A stretch of DNA of 64,000 nucleotides from Erodium maritimum (lineage: Eukaryota; Streptophyta; Magnoliopsida; Geraniales; Geraniaceae), in assembly GCA_963921825.1 (NCBI GenBank), contig OY997591.1, positions 32,881,825 to 32,945,824 on the forward strand, given 5' to 3'. A program made the position numbers and the translations under genes. Numbering within the stretch: the first letter of the stretch is position 1; each line of letters opens with the position of its first letter. Below, in pieces: positions 33,598 through 44,149 of the stretch. The notes beneath the pieces are model-generated. The model did no database searches. It had not been told where the DNA came from and was given only the letters and a program-made list of their open reading frames with translations.

Positions 33598-34060
33598 CTA
33601 CAGACCGATTACTATAATCATAAGCTAAATAACTATACCGAAAAGATTGAATCAAAACCCTAAACACCAAACATTATAACTCACCGATTAAACACAACGT
33701 TCAACAATGAACTAATGAAATTCACTTCGAAATCACACAGGAGACGAAAATCAAGGCGATGGAAGCTCAAAGATCAGATTCCGAAATGTTCGTTTCGCTA
33801 AAAACTCGATTCTGCAAGTGTTTTGGAGAGCACGAAACGTTTCTGCGCGAATGGGAAGATAAAATTACGTTTATACTCTCGAACCATAGCAAATCGGTTA
33901 AAAAGAATCTCACGCGCGACTTATTTACGACGCGTGCCACTGATGACGCGTTCAAATCAGCGCCATCGCGAGATCCGGATCGGACGGCCATCATGCAGTG
34001 CGCAAATTCGCACCAAATCAGGTGATTCGCACCTGATTGCTCTCCTATATATATATATAT
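33598..34060. other. probable terminal region of the Mutator-like element
   Basis: Upstream of the Ulp1 gene. It has CpG-rich stretches (CACGCGCGACTTATTTACGACGCG), then CGCAAATTCGCACC, a 9-bp inverted repeat AATCAGGTG/CACCTGATT (34016-34038), and (TA)n. Sequence character changes after about 34060. No matching inverted end was found on the left, so calling this the element end is inference. A plus frame 33759-34025 is open but unrecognised. Confidence 0.35.
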
Positions 34061-34711
34061 AACCGTTTTCAGATAAAACTTATATTTTATTCTGCTATTG
34101 ATGAAAACATGCAAAGCATTATATCTTTGCAAAATCAAACTCATAATCTCACTAGTCATGTCAGATATATGTCTTACCAACTCTATGGAGGTATTAGATT
34201 CTCCATACCTGACTATTCCACGGATCTTTTAGTTTATAGAATATATTTACTCCAACTGTAATACATTTGGTTGACCCTGTATGGCCATATGCACATCAAC
34301 ACAACCAGATTGTGAATAGATTATAGAATATATGAAATTGTTGCTGATCAACGGGATCACCATAGGATTAGAGTTCCCCCATTGCTTATTTTTGCTCGAG
34401 ATAGTATGACATGCTAATGACTAGCCAATGTTATTAGAGTCTCACGTCTAGATGTAGCATAGTCCACTGGTTGTTGAATATTTTGAACCCTTAATGATTT
34501 TAAAAGAGGAATTCAGGATATGATATCAAACACAACATTGATTGATTTTCTTGTAAGTTAGAATCAAAAGGTAAGAACAATCACAGGTGCTTGCTTGATG
34601 ATTTGGCTACACAAATTCTATTTTTAGAAGTGTAGGCGATCATCTTCTCCTTAAGCGTCAGAACTTAGTTGACGATTTGTACTCGACGTGTAGACTAAGA
34701 AATAGATGTCG
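34061..34711. other. AT-rich intergenic DNA
   Basis: I see no gene or repeat boundary here. TTCCACGGATC-type words occur singly. Confidence 0.4.
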
Positions 34712-34716
34712 GGTTT

Positions 34717-35067
34717 TGTTAAAGCCTTAGCCAACCCAAAAGTTCGAACTGATGGATGGAGGCACTAATATGTTTATCAAGTGTTCAATTTGTTCATACA
34801 CTTTCTATGTATGACTTATACTTCAATACTCCTCCTCACGTGTAGGACTGAATATTTACACGTGAGTAATAGTAGGACTGGACATCTATATATGAACCGG
34901 AGACCACAGCGTGGAGGTGACAAACGGGCCAAAGTCCAAACCAGCTCTGATACCATGTTAAAGCTTTATCCAACCCAAAAGCTCGATCTGATGGGTGGGG
35001 ACATTAATATGTTTATCAAGTATTAAATTTGTCCATACATTTTATGTGTAAGACTTATACTTGAACA
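34717..35067 (-). mobile_element. TRIM (351 bp) with 112-bp LTRs and TSD GGTTT
   Basis: Terminal repeats 34717-34828 and 34956-35067 (about 80% alike) begin TGTTAAAGC on the plus strand; the right one ends AACA and the left one AATA. A perfect PBS for initiator-Met tRNA (GCTCTGATACCA, 34944-34955) abuts the right LTR, and a pyrimidine run CTCCTCCTCAC abuts the left one, so the element is on the minus strand. GGTTT lies at 34712-34716 and 35068-35072. The interior of about 127 bp cannot code. This is a terminal-repeat retrotransposon in miniature. It ends about 410 bp before the receptor kinase ATG. Confidence 0.9.
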
Positions 35068-35072
35068 GGTTT

Positions 35073-35481
35073 ATCGTCTAACACTATGAAAGACTCAGTG
35101 ATTTGATCGGGGTAACCACCGATTAGCACTGTAGGTGATCGATATAGGTCGACATAACACACTAGACATACTTTAACACCGATGAAAACAATATTTTGAT
35201 ACAGAAATAAAAAAAGACATATAACAGTGGATCATGGACAGGTGAGCAGGCAACAATGAAAATGACGAAACAGCAAGAAGCTAGAGAGCAAGACCATATC
35301 AGAGCAAAAAAACAGAGAGAAAGAAACAAAAAGTGAGAGAGAAGTGAGGCCGGCCAGAGTACAACTCATGATTAGAATTTAGAAGGGCCTTGTCAATCCC
35401 GCCACCCACATTTTGTCCCTCCAAATCCCTTTTATTTTCTCGCCGTTTCCCCCTCTTTCCTCCACACCAAACACCTCCTCC
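35073..35481 (+). promoter_or_regulatory. upstream region and 5' leader of the PRK-type gene
   Basis: Purine-rich (AGAGAGAAAGAAAC near 35312) then pyrimidine-rich (CCCCCTCTTTCCTCC near 35450), as often in plant leaders. No clear TATA box. The TRIM insertion sets the upstream limit of the local single-copy sequence. Confidence 0.45.
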
Positions 35482-38118
35482 ATGGCCCAACCCCTTCCTT
35501 TCCAAACCATTCTAGCAATAGCGTTACTCGTACACGTGACATGGGTAGCGGCACAGGGCGAGATCTCAGCGCTCTTGAAGCTGAAGAAGTCCCTCACCAA
35601 CGACTCCACCCTCAACAACTGGGATGCGTCGGTGGAGCCCTGCAAGTGGGTCGGGGTGGTGTGCGGCAAGGGGAGCGGGGAGGTCCAGCGGCTGCAGCTC
35701 GAAGCGATGGGGCTCGGCGGCGTCATAGACATCGACTCGCTGGCGAGCCTGCCGGCGCTGAGGTCCATCAGCTTCATGAACAACAGCTTCGACGGGCCGT
35801 TCCCGGACGTGGGGAAGCTCAGCAAGCTCAGGGGGGTTTACCTCTCCTACAACAACTTCGCGGGGGAAATCCAGGCGGGTGCGTTCAAGGGCATGACCTC
35901 CTTGAGAAAGGTGTATTTGGCACGGAATGGCTTTTCCGGGAACATCCCTGGCTCCCTTGCTACTTTGCCCAAGCTCCTCGAGTTGGATTTGGAGGGGAAT
36001 CTGTTTTCCGGGGAAATACCAAACTTTGCTCAACGTCACTGGAAATTTCTCCGTCTTGCCGATAACCAGTTGGAGGGTCAAGTTCCGGGTGGCCTCAATG
36101 ACGTGGATCCTGCCGACCTTGCAGGTACATTTACATGTACTAACATAGATAGGTCTGTGATACTCTTACTAAAATTAGGAGAAACTATATGCTTCTTAAC
36201 CTATTTTGGGTTTTGTTTTCGCGATTGTAATTTGGGCTTATCTTTTTTTTTTTGTATTTCTCAACTATCACATTTTTATTTTTTGCTTGGACTATCGTTT
36301 GTCGTCAAAATTAATAGAGACGTTAGTTTTAGATGGGAAAAGACGGAAATGCCCTCAACAAAAGTCAATAACCTGAAGTTGAGTTTGACCTTTTTTTGCA
36401 CTTCTCAACTATGACATTTCTATTTTTCTGCACGGACTAACATATTTTACTGAGGGTATTTTGGACTTTTTCCATCCAAAACTAACGACAAAGTTTGTTC
36501 AGACGGGAAACTATAGTCCGTGCAAAGAATATAAAGGTCATAGTTGGGAAGTGCAAAAAAAAAATCAGCCCAAGTTAGGATCGCAAAAACAAAGTTTAAA
36601 ATAGGTTTGGAACTATGGTTTTCCCATTAAAATACCTACTTAACTAAAAGCACATGCTGACCGTTAAGATCTAATTATAATTTCGTATTCTAACGGATTA
36701 ACACGAACTTAAAATCACCTTTCATTTTTGTTTAGGTTACTATATTTTGGTTGTAACGTATAGTCTACCTAGGTTACTATATTTCAGTAACATGCCTAAT
36801 AATGTTGGTTCGAAAAGGTAACAAGGATCTATGTGGTAAGCCTTTGGTCTCATGCAAGTCCTCCAAGAAGAAGCTCGTCCTAATACTTGTGATCGTCGTG
36901 GGAATCGCCGTCATATTAGGTATCATAGCAGCCGCATGCTTCTGCCTCCGCAACAAGGCGCCACCTAAACTGGCTGCAGCAAAGGTCCCGCGACGAGCGG
37001 AGTCTGGGGCTCAGACCTACAAGAAGAGTGAGCACGGGAAGCTGGTATTTGTGAGCGACAATAGGGAGAGGTTTGAGCTGGAAGATCTGCTGAGAGCGTC
37101 GGCGGAGGTATTGGGGAGTGGGAGCTTTGGGTCGTCTTACAAGGCAGCGTTGGCGGACGGGCCGACCATGGTGGTGAAGAGGTTTAGGCAGATGAGTGAT
37201 GTGGGAAGGCAAGCATTCCATGACTACATCACCAAACTTGGGAGGTTGTCTCACCCCAATCTTCTTCCTCTCGTGGCTTTCTATTATAGGAAGGAAGAGA
37301 AGCTTCTTGTTTCTGATTTTGTCCATAATGGCAGCTTGGCTAGCCACCTACATGGTAATTATTCTTCTCTTACCCCACGTTTCCACATTTGAACCAGGAG
37401 AAAGTTTTGATTTTTTTATATATGTAAATTAATGTTGGTTTATGTCACAGGGAAGCGAAATCCGGGGGAGTCTGGTTTGGAGTGGCCAACACGACTCAAG
37501 ATCGTCAAAGGAGTGGCCAAAGGCTTGGAATACCTATACGCTGAGCTCCCACACCTGACGTTACCGCACGGTCACCTAAAATCCTCCAACGTCCTATTAG
37601 ACCACGCGTACGAGCCTCTCCTCACCGACTACGCACTCATCCCCGTCGTCAACAACGAGCACGCCCGTGAATGCATGGTCGCCTACAAGTCGCCAGAGAC
37701 GTCGCAGAACAACGGCCGAGCAACGAGAAAGACCGACGTCTGGAGCCTGGGGATCCTGATATTGGAGGTCCTGACGGGGAAGTTCCCAGCGAATTACCTG
37801 AAGCAGGGAAAGGCAGATCTGGCGCAGTGGGTGAACTCGGTGGTCCGAGAAGAGTGGACCGGTGAGGTGTTCGACAAGGAAATGAAGGGGACGAGGAGGG
37901 GAGAGGGGCAGATGCTCAAGTTGCTCAAGATCGGGATGTGTTGCTGCGAGTGGAGCAACGACAGGCGATGGGATCTCAAAGAAGCGGTACACAAGATCGC
38001 TGAGTTGCAGGAAAGAGATGCCGACGGGGAAGATTTCTCCAATTCGTTTGCGAGCGATGGTGATGTCTACCCGTCAAGGGCGTTGACCGACGATGGCTTC
38101 TCCTTCTCTCGCCAATAA
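35482..38118 (+). CDS. leucine-rich-repeat receptor-like kinase, pollen receptor kinase (PRK) type
   Basis: Three exons: 35482-36124, 36818-37354 and 37451-38118. All junctions are GT-AG, in phase, and give 615 residues. I chose the ATG at 35482 because the next 25 residues form a signal peptide (QTILAIALLVHVTWVAAQ); the in-frame ATG at 35413 would bury it. The ectodomain has an N-terminal cap (WDASVEPCKWVGVVC), about five LRRs (SLRKVYLARNGFSGNIPGSL) and GNKDLCGKPL before the membrane. The membrane helix is about 234-258. The kinase domain has the glycine loop GSGSFG (314-319) and Lys 335 in MVVK. The catalytic HRD loop reads HGHLKSSN (433-440) and DFG reads DYA (453-455), so phosphotransfer is doubtful, as known for related PRKs. 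PRKs act at the pollen tube surface in guidance and growth, through ROP-GEFs. The role here is inferred. Confidence 0.92.
36178..36625. mobile_element. foldback/MITE-like inverted repeat in intron 1 of the PRK gene
   Basis: The left arm (about 36178-36343) and the reverse complement of the right arm (about 36465-36625) match at roughly three quarters of positions: both carry AACCTATTTT, TTTTTGCGAT/TTTTCGCGAT, TTGGGCT, a T-run, CAACTATGAC/CAACTATCAC, GGACTAT and GTTAGTTTT(A/G)GATGG. The arms are about 165 bp, so RNA of intron 1 could fold into a long hairpin. Flanking 9-mers CTAAAATTA and ATTAAAATA agree at only 6 of 9 bases, so a target duplication is uncertain. Family not assigned. Confidence 0.7.
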
Positions 38119-38234
38119 CTGTTTTTAAATTCTTTTAATTTTTTCCTTCAGAAATTATATGCATCATTAGGTGTTAGGTTCATGCGCCTTACACTCCATG
38201 TGGCTGATAGGATGCAGCTCAAGCTTCTTTTTTA

Positions 38235-38379
38235 GTTATTTGCGTGGTGGGTATAGATTGGGAACACACATCGATATATTACTCCAACACTTAAGTAATA
38301 TGAAAGTCGTTTTATTGTTTTTTGAATGGTGATATTTGATTTGGACATTTACGATTGAACTACGGACCCAAGACTAACA
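38235..38379 (-). repeat. relic of the Copia LTR end
   Basis: Matches the last 145 bases of the plus-strand form of the Copia LTR (CGATATATTACTCCAACAC, GGACATTTACGATTGAACTA, AAGACTAACA) with many differences. It lies about 115 bases after the PRK stop codon, so it may be in the 3' untranslated region. An old, 5'-truncated copy. Confidence 0.82.
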
Positions 38380-39368
38380 TCTCTATAATGGAAATTACTC
38401 TTTGATTTATTTGACTTGCTAGAAATGATTTGGTATTCAACAATGTAAGTGAGACTCCATCCATCATCTTCCAAAAAATGCATAGCTTATCTTTCAAGCA
38501 AGAATGTGCCTCATTCAACAAGTTCAAAGCCTTAACTATGTGAAAGATACAGAAAGATTGAATCCTTCAGGGACAGAGTGTTGTATTATTTCTAAAGAGT
38601 AGTGGGGTGTTTTCTTGGGTTACTTGCACCTCAAGTTTTTTCTTCCATTGTTATTGTCTCTTTAGATTAGGGGTTTTTGGGGTTAGGTTTGGGTGGTTTG
38701 GGGGACTGTGGTGTGGTTGGTGAGGTATTGGTCTTGTTGGTTGGCTCTTGGGATGTATTGTTCTTAGTTGTTATCTTCTTGGAGTCTGGGTCTTTTATCC
38801 TTTAATCTATCTCTTTGCTCTTCTGGTGTGAGGGTATTCTCTCTGACTTCTCATTGCTTTCGGTTCTGTTGTGGTATGTTTTGGTCTTGTAGGTGTTTTT
38901 GCTTCATACCTGGAACCGGATTAGTGTTGTCTGCCTACAATTCTCACAAGCACTTCTTGTTGGTATTGTGGACGCCCTATGTAGTTCCTTTGAGGATGTT
39001 TTGTTCTTCTGTTGTACGTTATTTTATTTGAGTTTCTCTTCCTCTCATTGTAAGATTATGTATAATTCTCTTAGGGTTATGACTTACTATATCTTGTAGT
39101 TAAACTTTGTGTGTATTGTCATGTTCTTAGGTCTTTAGGAGGGTTGACTTTTTAGGCTCCTGACCTTAGTTTCCACCACGGGTAGATTGGTCTTTAAAAA
39201 GGGAAATTTGCTGATAAAAAAAATCAATTAAGATATACATATTAATTTGATTTGATTACTAAATATGACAAATTTAAAACAATGTCCCTTATCATCTTAC
39301 GTATATTTTTTTGGATAAAATCGAAAAAATTTATTTATAAAAAAGTTAGATCCAAGGACGATCTAACC
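38380..39368 (+). other. LINE-like 3' tail and unrecognised AT-rich DNA
   Basis: 38580-39230 is T/G-rich and noncoding and ends TGATAAAAAAAATC, the look of a plant LINE 3' end in plus orientation. Its 5' boundary and target duplication were not found. No protein-coding match. Confidence 0.35.
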
Positions 39369-39373
39369 AAAGG

Positions 39374-42278
39374 TGTAAGAACCACTCCCGGTCAACGCCA
39401 GTCAAATCGGCGAAAAACAGGAAAATTTAAAATATTGGGACAGACACTTAAATGAACATAAATTTGACCCCGAGGGTCATACCGGACTTAAGTTGACCTC
39501 GTTATCGATCAAAGTGAGTTCTGGGGGACTCAGGGCAACTTTCTGACCAATTTGGGAAAGATTGACTTTTTGCCGGAAAAGTCAACCGAGCGACGTTTTG
39601 GTCTGTACGAGGTCCGTTTTGGATCCAAAAAGCTTAGCCGTCGTTACAACGGTCTTAGTTGAGCCGTTTCCTTGTAGCCCGTGAAGTTTCGTAATTTCTT
39701 GAAAAACGGGCCCGTTCGGGGCCCGAGACGGCCGAATTTCGCGAATCTGACAGAAAAATATCTACAAAGATATTTTTTAAAGAGATGTGACCCACTTGCC
39801 ACTTGTCACCCAAGTGGTGGAGTTAGGTAATATTGAACAAAACAAAAGGAAGACCCATGAGGGTGTTCGGCCATACTTCAAAAAAAAAGAAAAAAAAAAG
39901 AAAATAGAGAGAGAAAGAAGAGAGAAGGAGGGAAGAGAAAGGGAAAAAGAGAAGAAGTAGTCTAGGGCTTTGTGACTTCCCGACGATCCAACCGATGGAT
40001 CGTCTCAACGGTTGAAGAATCGAGCTCCCGTCATCATTCCCTACGGTGAGAACCTAATTGATTCTCGTTTTGGGTTGAAATGGGTTAAATATGGATGAGT
40101 CGAGGTGTAGGGTTCGTGGGGAACGTTTTAGAGCGAAAAGGATCGGTTTTCGGTGACCGGAGGCTAGGGGGAGCTCCGGCCACTGTGGGTGGTGACTGGC
40201 CGGAGCTGGGTGGTGGCTGGCCGGAGCTAGAACCGGCCACCATGGTGGTGAATCGGTGCAAAACCGGTCCAGCCACCCACGGGTCTTGATGGCCGGGTGG
40301 GGCCCACGTGTTCGGGTCTCGGTTTTTCGTGTTCGGGTGGTTTAGAAAGAACCCCAAGTCGTTAATCCACACCCGGAACGAATTTTGGAATTAAATTGTG
40401 AAAGTTGGGAATTTCGGGTTTAGAAACTTTATACGCGAGTTAAATCGCTCGGAAGTCGGAAATTGATTCCGTCGATTGCATTGGAACCCTTGAATTATTC
40501 TAAGATCGTAGAAACGAAAACGGGAATTTTCGGAGCCCCGGAAGGGCGTTTTCCAATCCCGGGCAGATTCGCCGATCCGGGTGAATCGGCCTCTCCGGGC
40601 CCGTTGTTGACAATGTCGAGTAATTGGGAAGTTTGGGAGCGATCGACATTGTCGGGGTTGAGTTTGGGCGTCAAATTCATTAAAATTCAGCTTTGTCTGC
40701 AAACTTAAAAAGTGTTTTAATTGTGATCTTGTTAGATCGTACCGAGGACCGCGGAAAGGGAAAGCTAGGCGAGTGATCGCGAGCACGCCGGAGCTTGGGC
40801 GTGGACTTTTGGGAAAGCGTTACGAGGTAGGGAAAAGTAGCCGGATCTCGGCCTTGACTAGGGAAAGTTAACAGTAGAAATGCATGTGACACTTAGTAGT
40901 GTCGTAGGATAAGTAAGTTTATCGAACACTAGAAATGCAGGCGACACTTAGTGGTGTCGTATGATACGTGAACGTATCGAACAATAGAAAGGCATGTGAC
41001 ACTTAGTACTGTCGTAGGATAAGTGAGCTTATCGAACAATAGAAATACTGGTGGCATTTGGTTGTGCCCGGAGGTTGATTGAATTGTTGTGTTTGTGGGT
41101 GGCCATGAGTGCCCGTGGGGAGTTGAACCCGTATTTTATTGTTTGTGTTTGCGGGTGGCCATGAGTGCCCGTGGGGAGTTGAACCCGTATTTTATTGTTT
41201 GTGTTTGTGGGTGGCCATGAGTGCCCGTGGGGAGTTGAACCCGTGTTTTTAATGTTTGTGTGTCGTGGGTGGCCATGAGTGCCCGTGGGGAGTTGAACAC
41301 GTGTTCTACTGTTTGTGTGTCGTGGGTGGTCAGGTGTCCCTTTGGGGTGTTGAACCCGTGTGGTACTGTTTCGTGTGTCGTGGGTGGCCATGTGTGCCTG
41401 TGGGGTGTTAAACCTGTGTTGTCACTATTTGTTGAACCTTGGGTGATGACTGTGATTGCATGGAGGTCGGGGGCCCACCTGACGAAAAAGGGGTCATGTG
41501 GTCGCGCGCGTGGGGGTTGGCTAGCCTTCCGACTAACCACCGGTAAAGTTGTGCATTCTTCTGCGATGAAGGGCGGCTCCCCTTCCGACTAGCTATCGGA
41601 AAAGTATTGCGGTATATGTCGCGAACAGGTCGACCGCCTGGCCCGACTGCTTGTCGGGGTAAGTTGTGTGGGGCAGGCTCGAGCCCAGCCAGTTAGCAAC
41701 CGGCACTAAGGAGTTGGAGTGCAATCCTTTGTGATCTTGTTTGTCGTGTGCGATCCTTTGTGATCTTGGGTGTTGCGTGGTTATTATTCGCGTTTTGGGT
41801 TGAGGTCGTAACCGTTGTGTCGGGTCTACATTACGTGTCCGGGTGTTGAGTTGGTTGGGGAAAGTAACAGTTCGTGTGACAGTTGGGTTACTTGAGTTTG
41901 GGGATGGTAGTCCCCGGTGTTTGGTTGTTGTTGGTGTTCCGGCATTTCTGCTAGTATGCCGTAGTCAGTCTGGTATCCGTGGTGGTGAGCGAACGCTCAC
42001 CCCTAGCTGCTTTTCCTACAGGTACTGGTCGCGAGGCGGACTAGGGGAGCTCTCGAAGCTTGAAGGGCTGGGAGCGGGAGTCCGGGTTTCTTTTTGGGAG
42101 TCTAGCGACGTACATGTTGGTTTTTGTCCGCTGTTTTGGACGTACTTTCAGTTGTAAAATATTATTTTGTTTAACTCAAAGTGGTAATTCTAAGCGGTTT
42201 ATTAAAATGTTTAAAAACTGTTTTATTGTTTCACCGTTCGCGTTCCGGGGTCGGTTCTACCGAATTCGGGGAGTGACA
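39374..42278 (+). mobile_element. solo Gypsy-family LTR (2905 bp) with TSD AAAGG
   Basis: Starts TGTAAGAACCACTCCCGG and ends GGGGAGTGACA. AAAGG occurs at 39369-39373 and 42279-42283, a perfect 5-bp target duplication. No interior remains, so LTR recombination reduced it. It contains the palindrome pair near 40610 and 40643, the GGGTGGCC minisatellite (41098-41410) and the GTGAGCG hairpin near 41986. The right flank is a LINE ORF1 remnant. Confidence 0.95.
41098..41410 (+). repeat. LTR minisatellite, about 57-bp unit, 5-6 copies
   Basis: Units GGGTGGCCATGAGTGCCCGT...GTTGAACCCGTATTTTATTG...TGTTTG. The last copies are diverged. Confidence 0.85.
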
Positions 42279-42283
42279 AAAGG

Positions 42284-43827
42284 CAACCATTACAAGGGAG
42301 CTCTCATAGGGAGCTGCGGGTACACAACCCGAAACAAAAACCAAAATACGTCACGAAATCAGCCACAAAATAAGTCAAAGTCGGATCATCAAAAGCTTTA
42401 GCTGACTGAGCTAGCTGGGCGGCTTGAGTTTGTAAAATCTTCTTCCCACTGTCCACATGATATGCACGACTCAAGGAACGGACTGGTTTGATTTCAGTAG
42501 TGTAGTAGTCCCCTAAAAATTTGGGAGGCCGACTCTGACGATTCGAATGTTTAGAAGGAGCCTGCTTCGAGTGACGACACTTATTTAAAGGTTTAGAAAT
42601 ATGAGTTTGAAGGAGAGCCTCTTTTTACGGACTACTTTGTTGAACCCCGATCGAATCAGTAATGACCACCTATTGTGACGAAAGACGTGCTGAATGGACA
42701 CTAGCTCCCGAAACGCCCGTGTCGAAAAATGGTGGGTGTAGGGTCGCATAACCCAAAACCGACCCGCCAGAGCCTGAACCCAAACGAGCTAATGGTTGGA
42801 TACTTATTGGACGATTTGGGCTCAAAATGGTAGGCCCAAACCCAAGCCCAAGAGGGTCTAATCCAAGCCCACCCAACAAATTGGTTGCACCTTCTTAACA
42901 ACGCAAATCATATATACGATCACGATTTGCAGATCCACCACTTTCGGATACGATCACGATCTCCTCGTTCAAATCTCGAGTGTCAAGAATCCCACGAATC
43001 TCGCCTGATCCAAATTCGGAATTCAAAAGTTCACGATTGACGGAATGAAGCTCACCCGAATCCTGTGAATAACCACCACCATTCTCATTCTTCGACGGGT
43101 TTCTGGTCGGAGAATCACCTACTAATTCATCCCCATCATTCGTGAGGACGATATCAATGCTTCCGACGATTTTCCAAGTGTTCGACTCAATCTCAACGAT
43201 ACTCTGTTTTTGGTTATTCGGCTCCGGCGAGACCTTCCGGCGACGAGCAATGGAAACAAATAATACGTACCCCTTGGTTTTGAACCCATTCAAACTATTG
43301 ACAACTTGATTTTCCCTTTCTTTATCTCGACATCGAATAAACCCTAAGTATTTTCCGGTTCGATTTGGTCGATTTAGAAAAGAGGAGAAGACGATTTCAC
43401 CAAACGGATTGAAAACTTTTCGAACCCAATCGTCTGAGGACTCAAATGGAAGATTGCAAACGAATACCTCGTCTTCTAGGAGTACATGGCAACCAGATCG
43501 CTTGACACCAGGTCTGCTTCGTGCAATCACCCCTGAACCATTCTTAGAGTGGCGCTAATTCGTGCGAACTAGAGCTCTAGGATCACCACTTCCCGATCCT
43601 ACAGGAGCAACAAAACTACTAGGCGCAACTACGATCGGAACAACAGACTCCTGGGACGATCTGTTTTTTGAGATCACCGGAAGTGTGTCAACATCCCATG
43701 TCTGGTCATTACCGGATCTAGAGACCTTGGCAATGTTGGTTCTGGCCTTCTCTACAGTCTCTGTTTCTGTTTTTGTCTGAGATCGCCGACGACATCATTT
43801 ATGATACGCCTTAGATTTCTTACCCAT
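42284..43827 (-). pseudogene. LINE ORF1-like protein with RRM, broken
   Basis: The ATG at 43827 gives MGKKSKAYHK, then a stop, then an in-frame continuation to a TAG at about 43557, and the long frame 43530-42895. That frame contains an RNA-recognition motif: VFVCNLPFESSDDWVRKVF (RNP2-like) and GKYLGFIRCRDKERE (RNP1-like). After its stop, another frame continues with a Gly/Leu-rich part (GGLGLDPLGLGFGP) and then KFLGDYYTTE. Plant L1-type LINEs often have an RRM in ORF1. The 3' side is cut by the solo LTR at 42278. Alternative: a host RRM pseudogene; the low-complexity tail and neighbouring LINE RT favour LINE. Confidence 0.6.
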
Positions 43828-44149
43828 GACTGGAACCTTAGAACAACCCCGATCAATCCCTCTCTTCTCCGATGGTTTCGCATTAACTAAAATCCCTAAA
43901 ACAATTTTACAATAACAAAACGCAGAAAAAGAGAGAACATAGTTCATTTGGTCCCTCGCCTATAATATAACTCTGGTAGATCATCCTACATATACACAAA
44001 TCTTCCTACGTATCAATAACAATAAGACAAGCATACATGCTGATTATGCAAACAAATTAACAAATGCAGATATATTTTTTTGACATAATTACGATACATA
44101 GTACATGCTTTTCATTTCTTTATCAGCAAAGGTAAATTTGTTTTAATTC
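43828..44149. other. AT-rich spacer between LINE remnants
   Basis: Includes repeated ACATATAC-type words. No gene seen. Confidence 0.4.

Noticed and set aside
35413-35481. Upstream in-frame ATG of the receptor kinase as the start
   Set aside because: It would put 23 residues in front of a clear signal peptide. The ATG at 35482 fits the family length.
36125-36414. Continuation of the kinase ORF past 36124 as coding
   Set aside because: A GT donor at 36125 joins in phase to 36818 and restores the conserved GNKDLCG. The read-through sequence is intron and foldback element.
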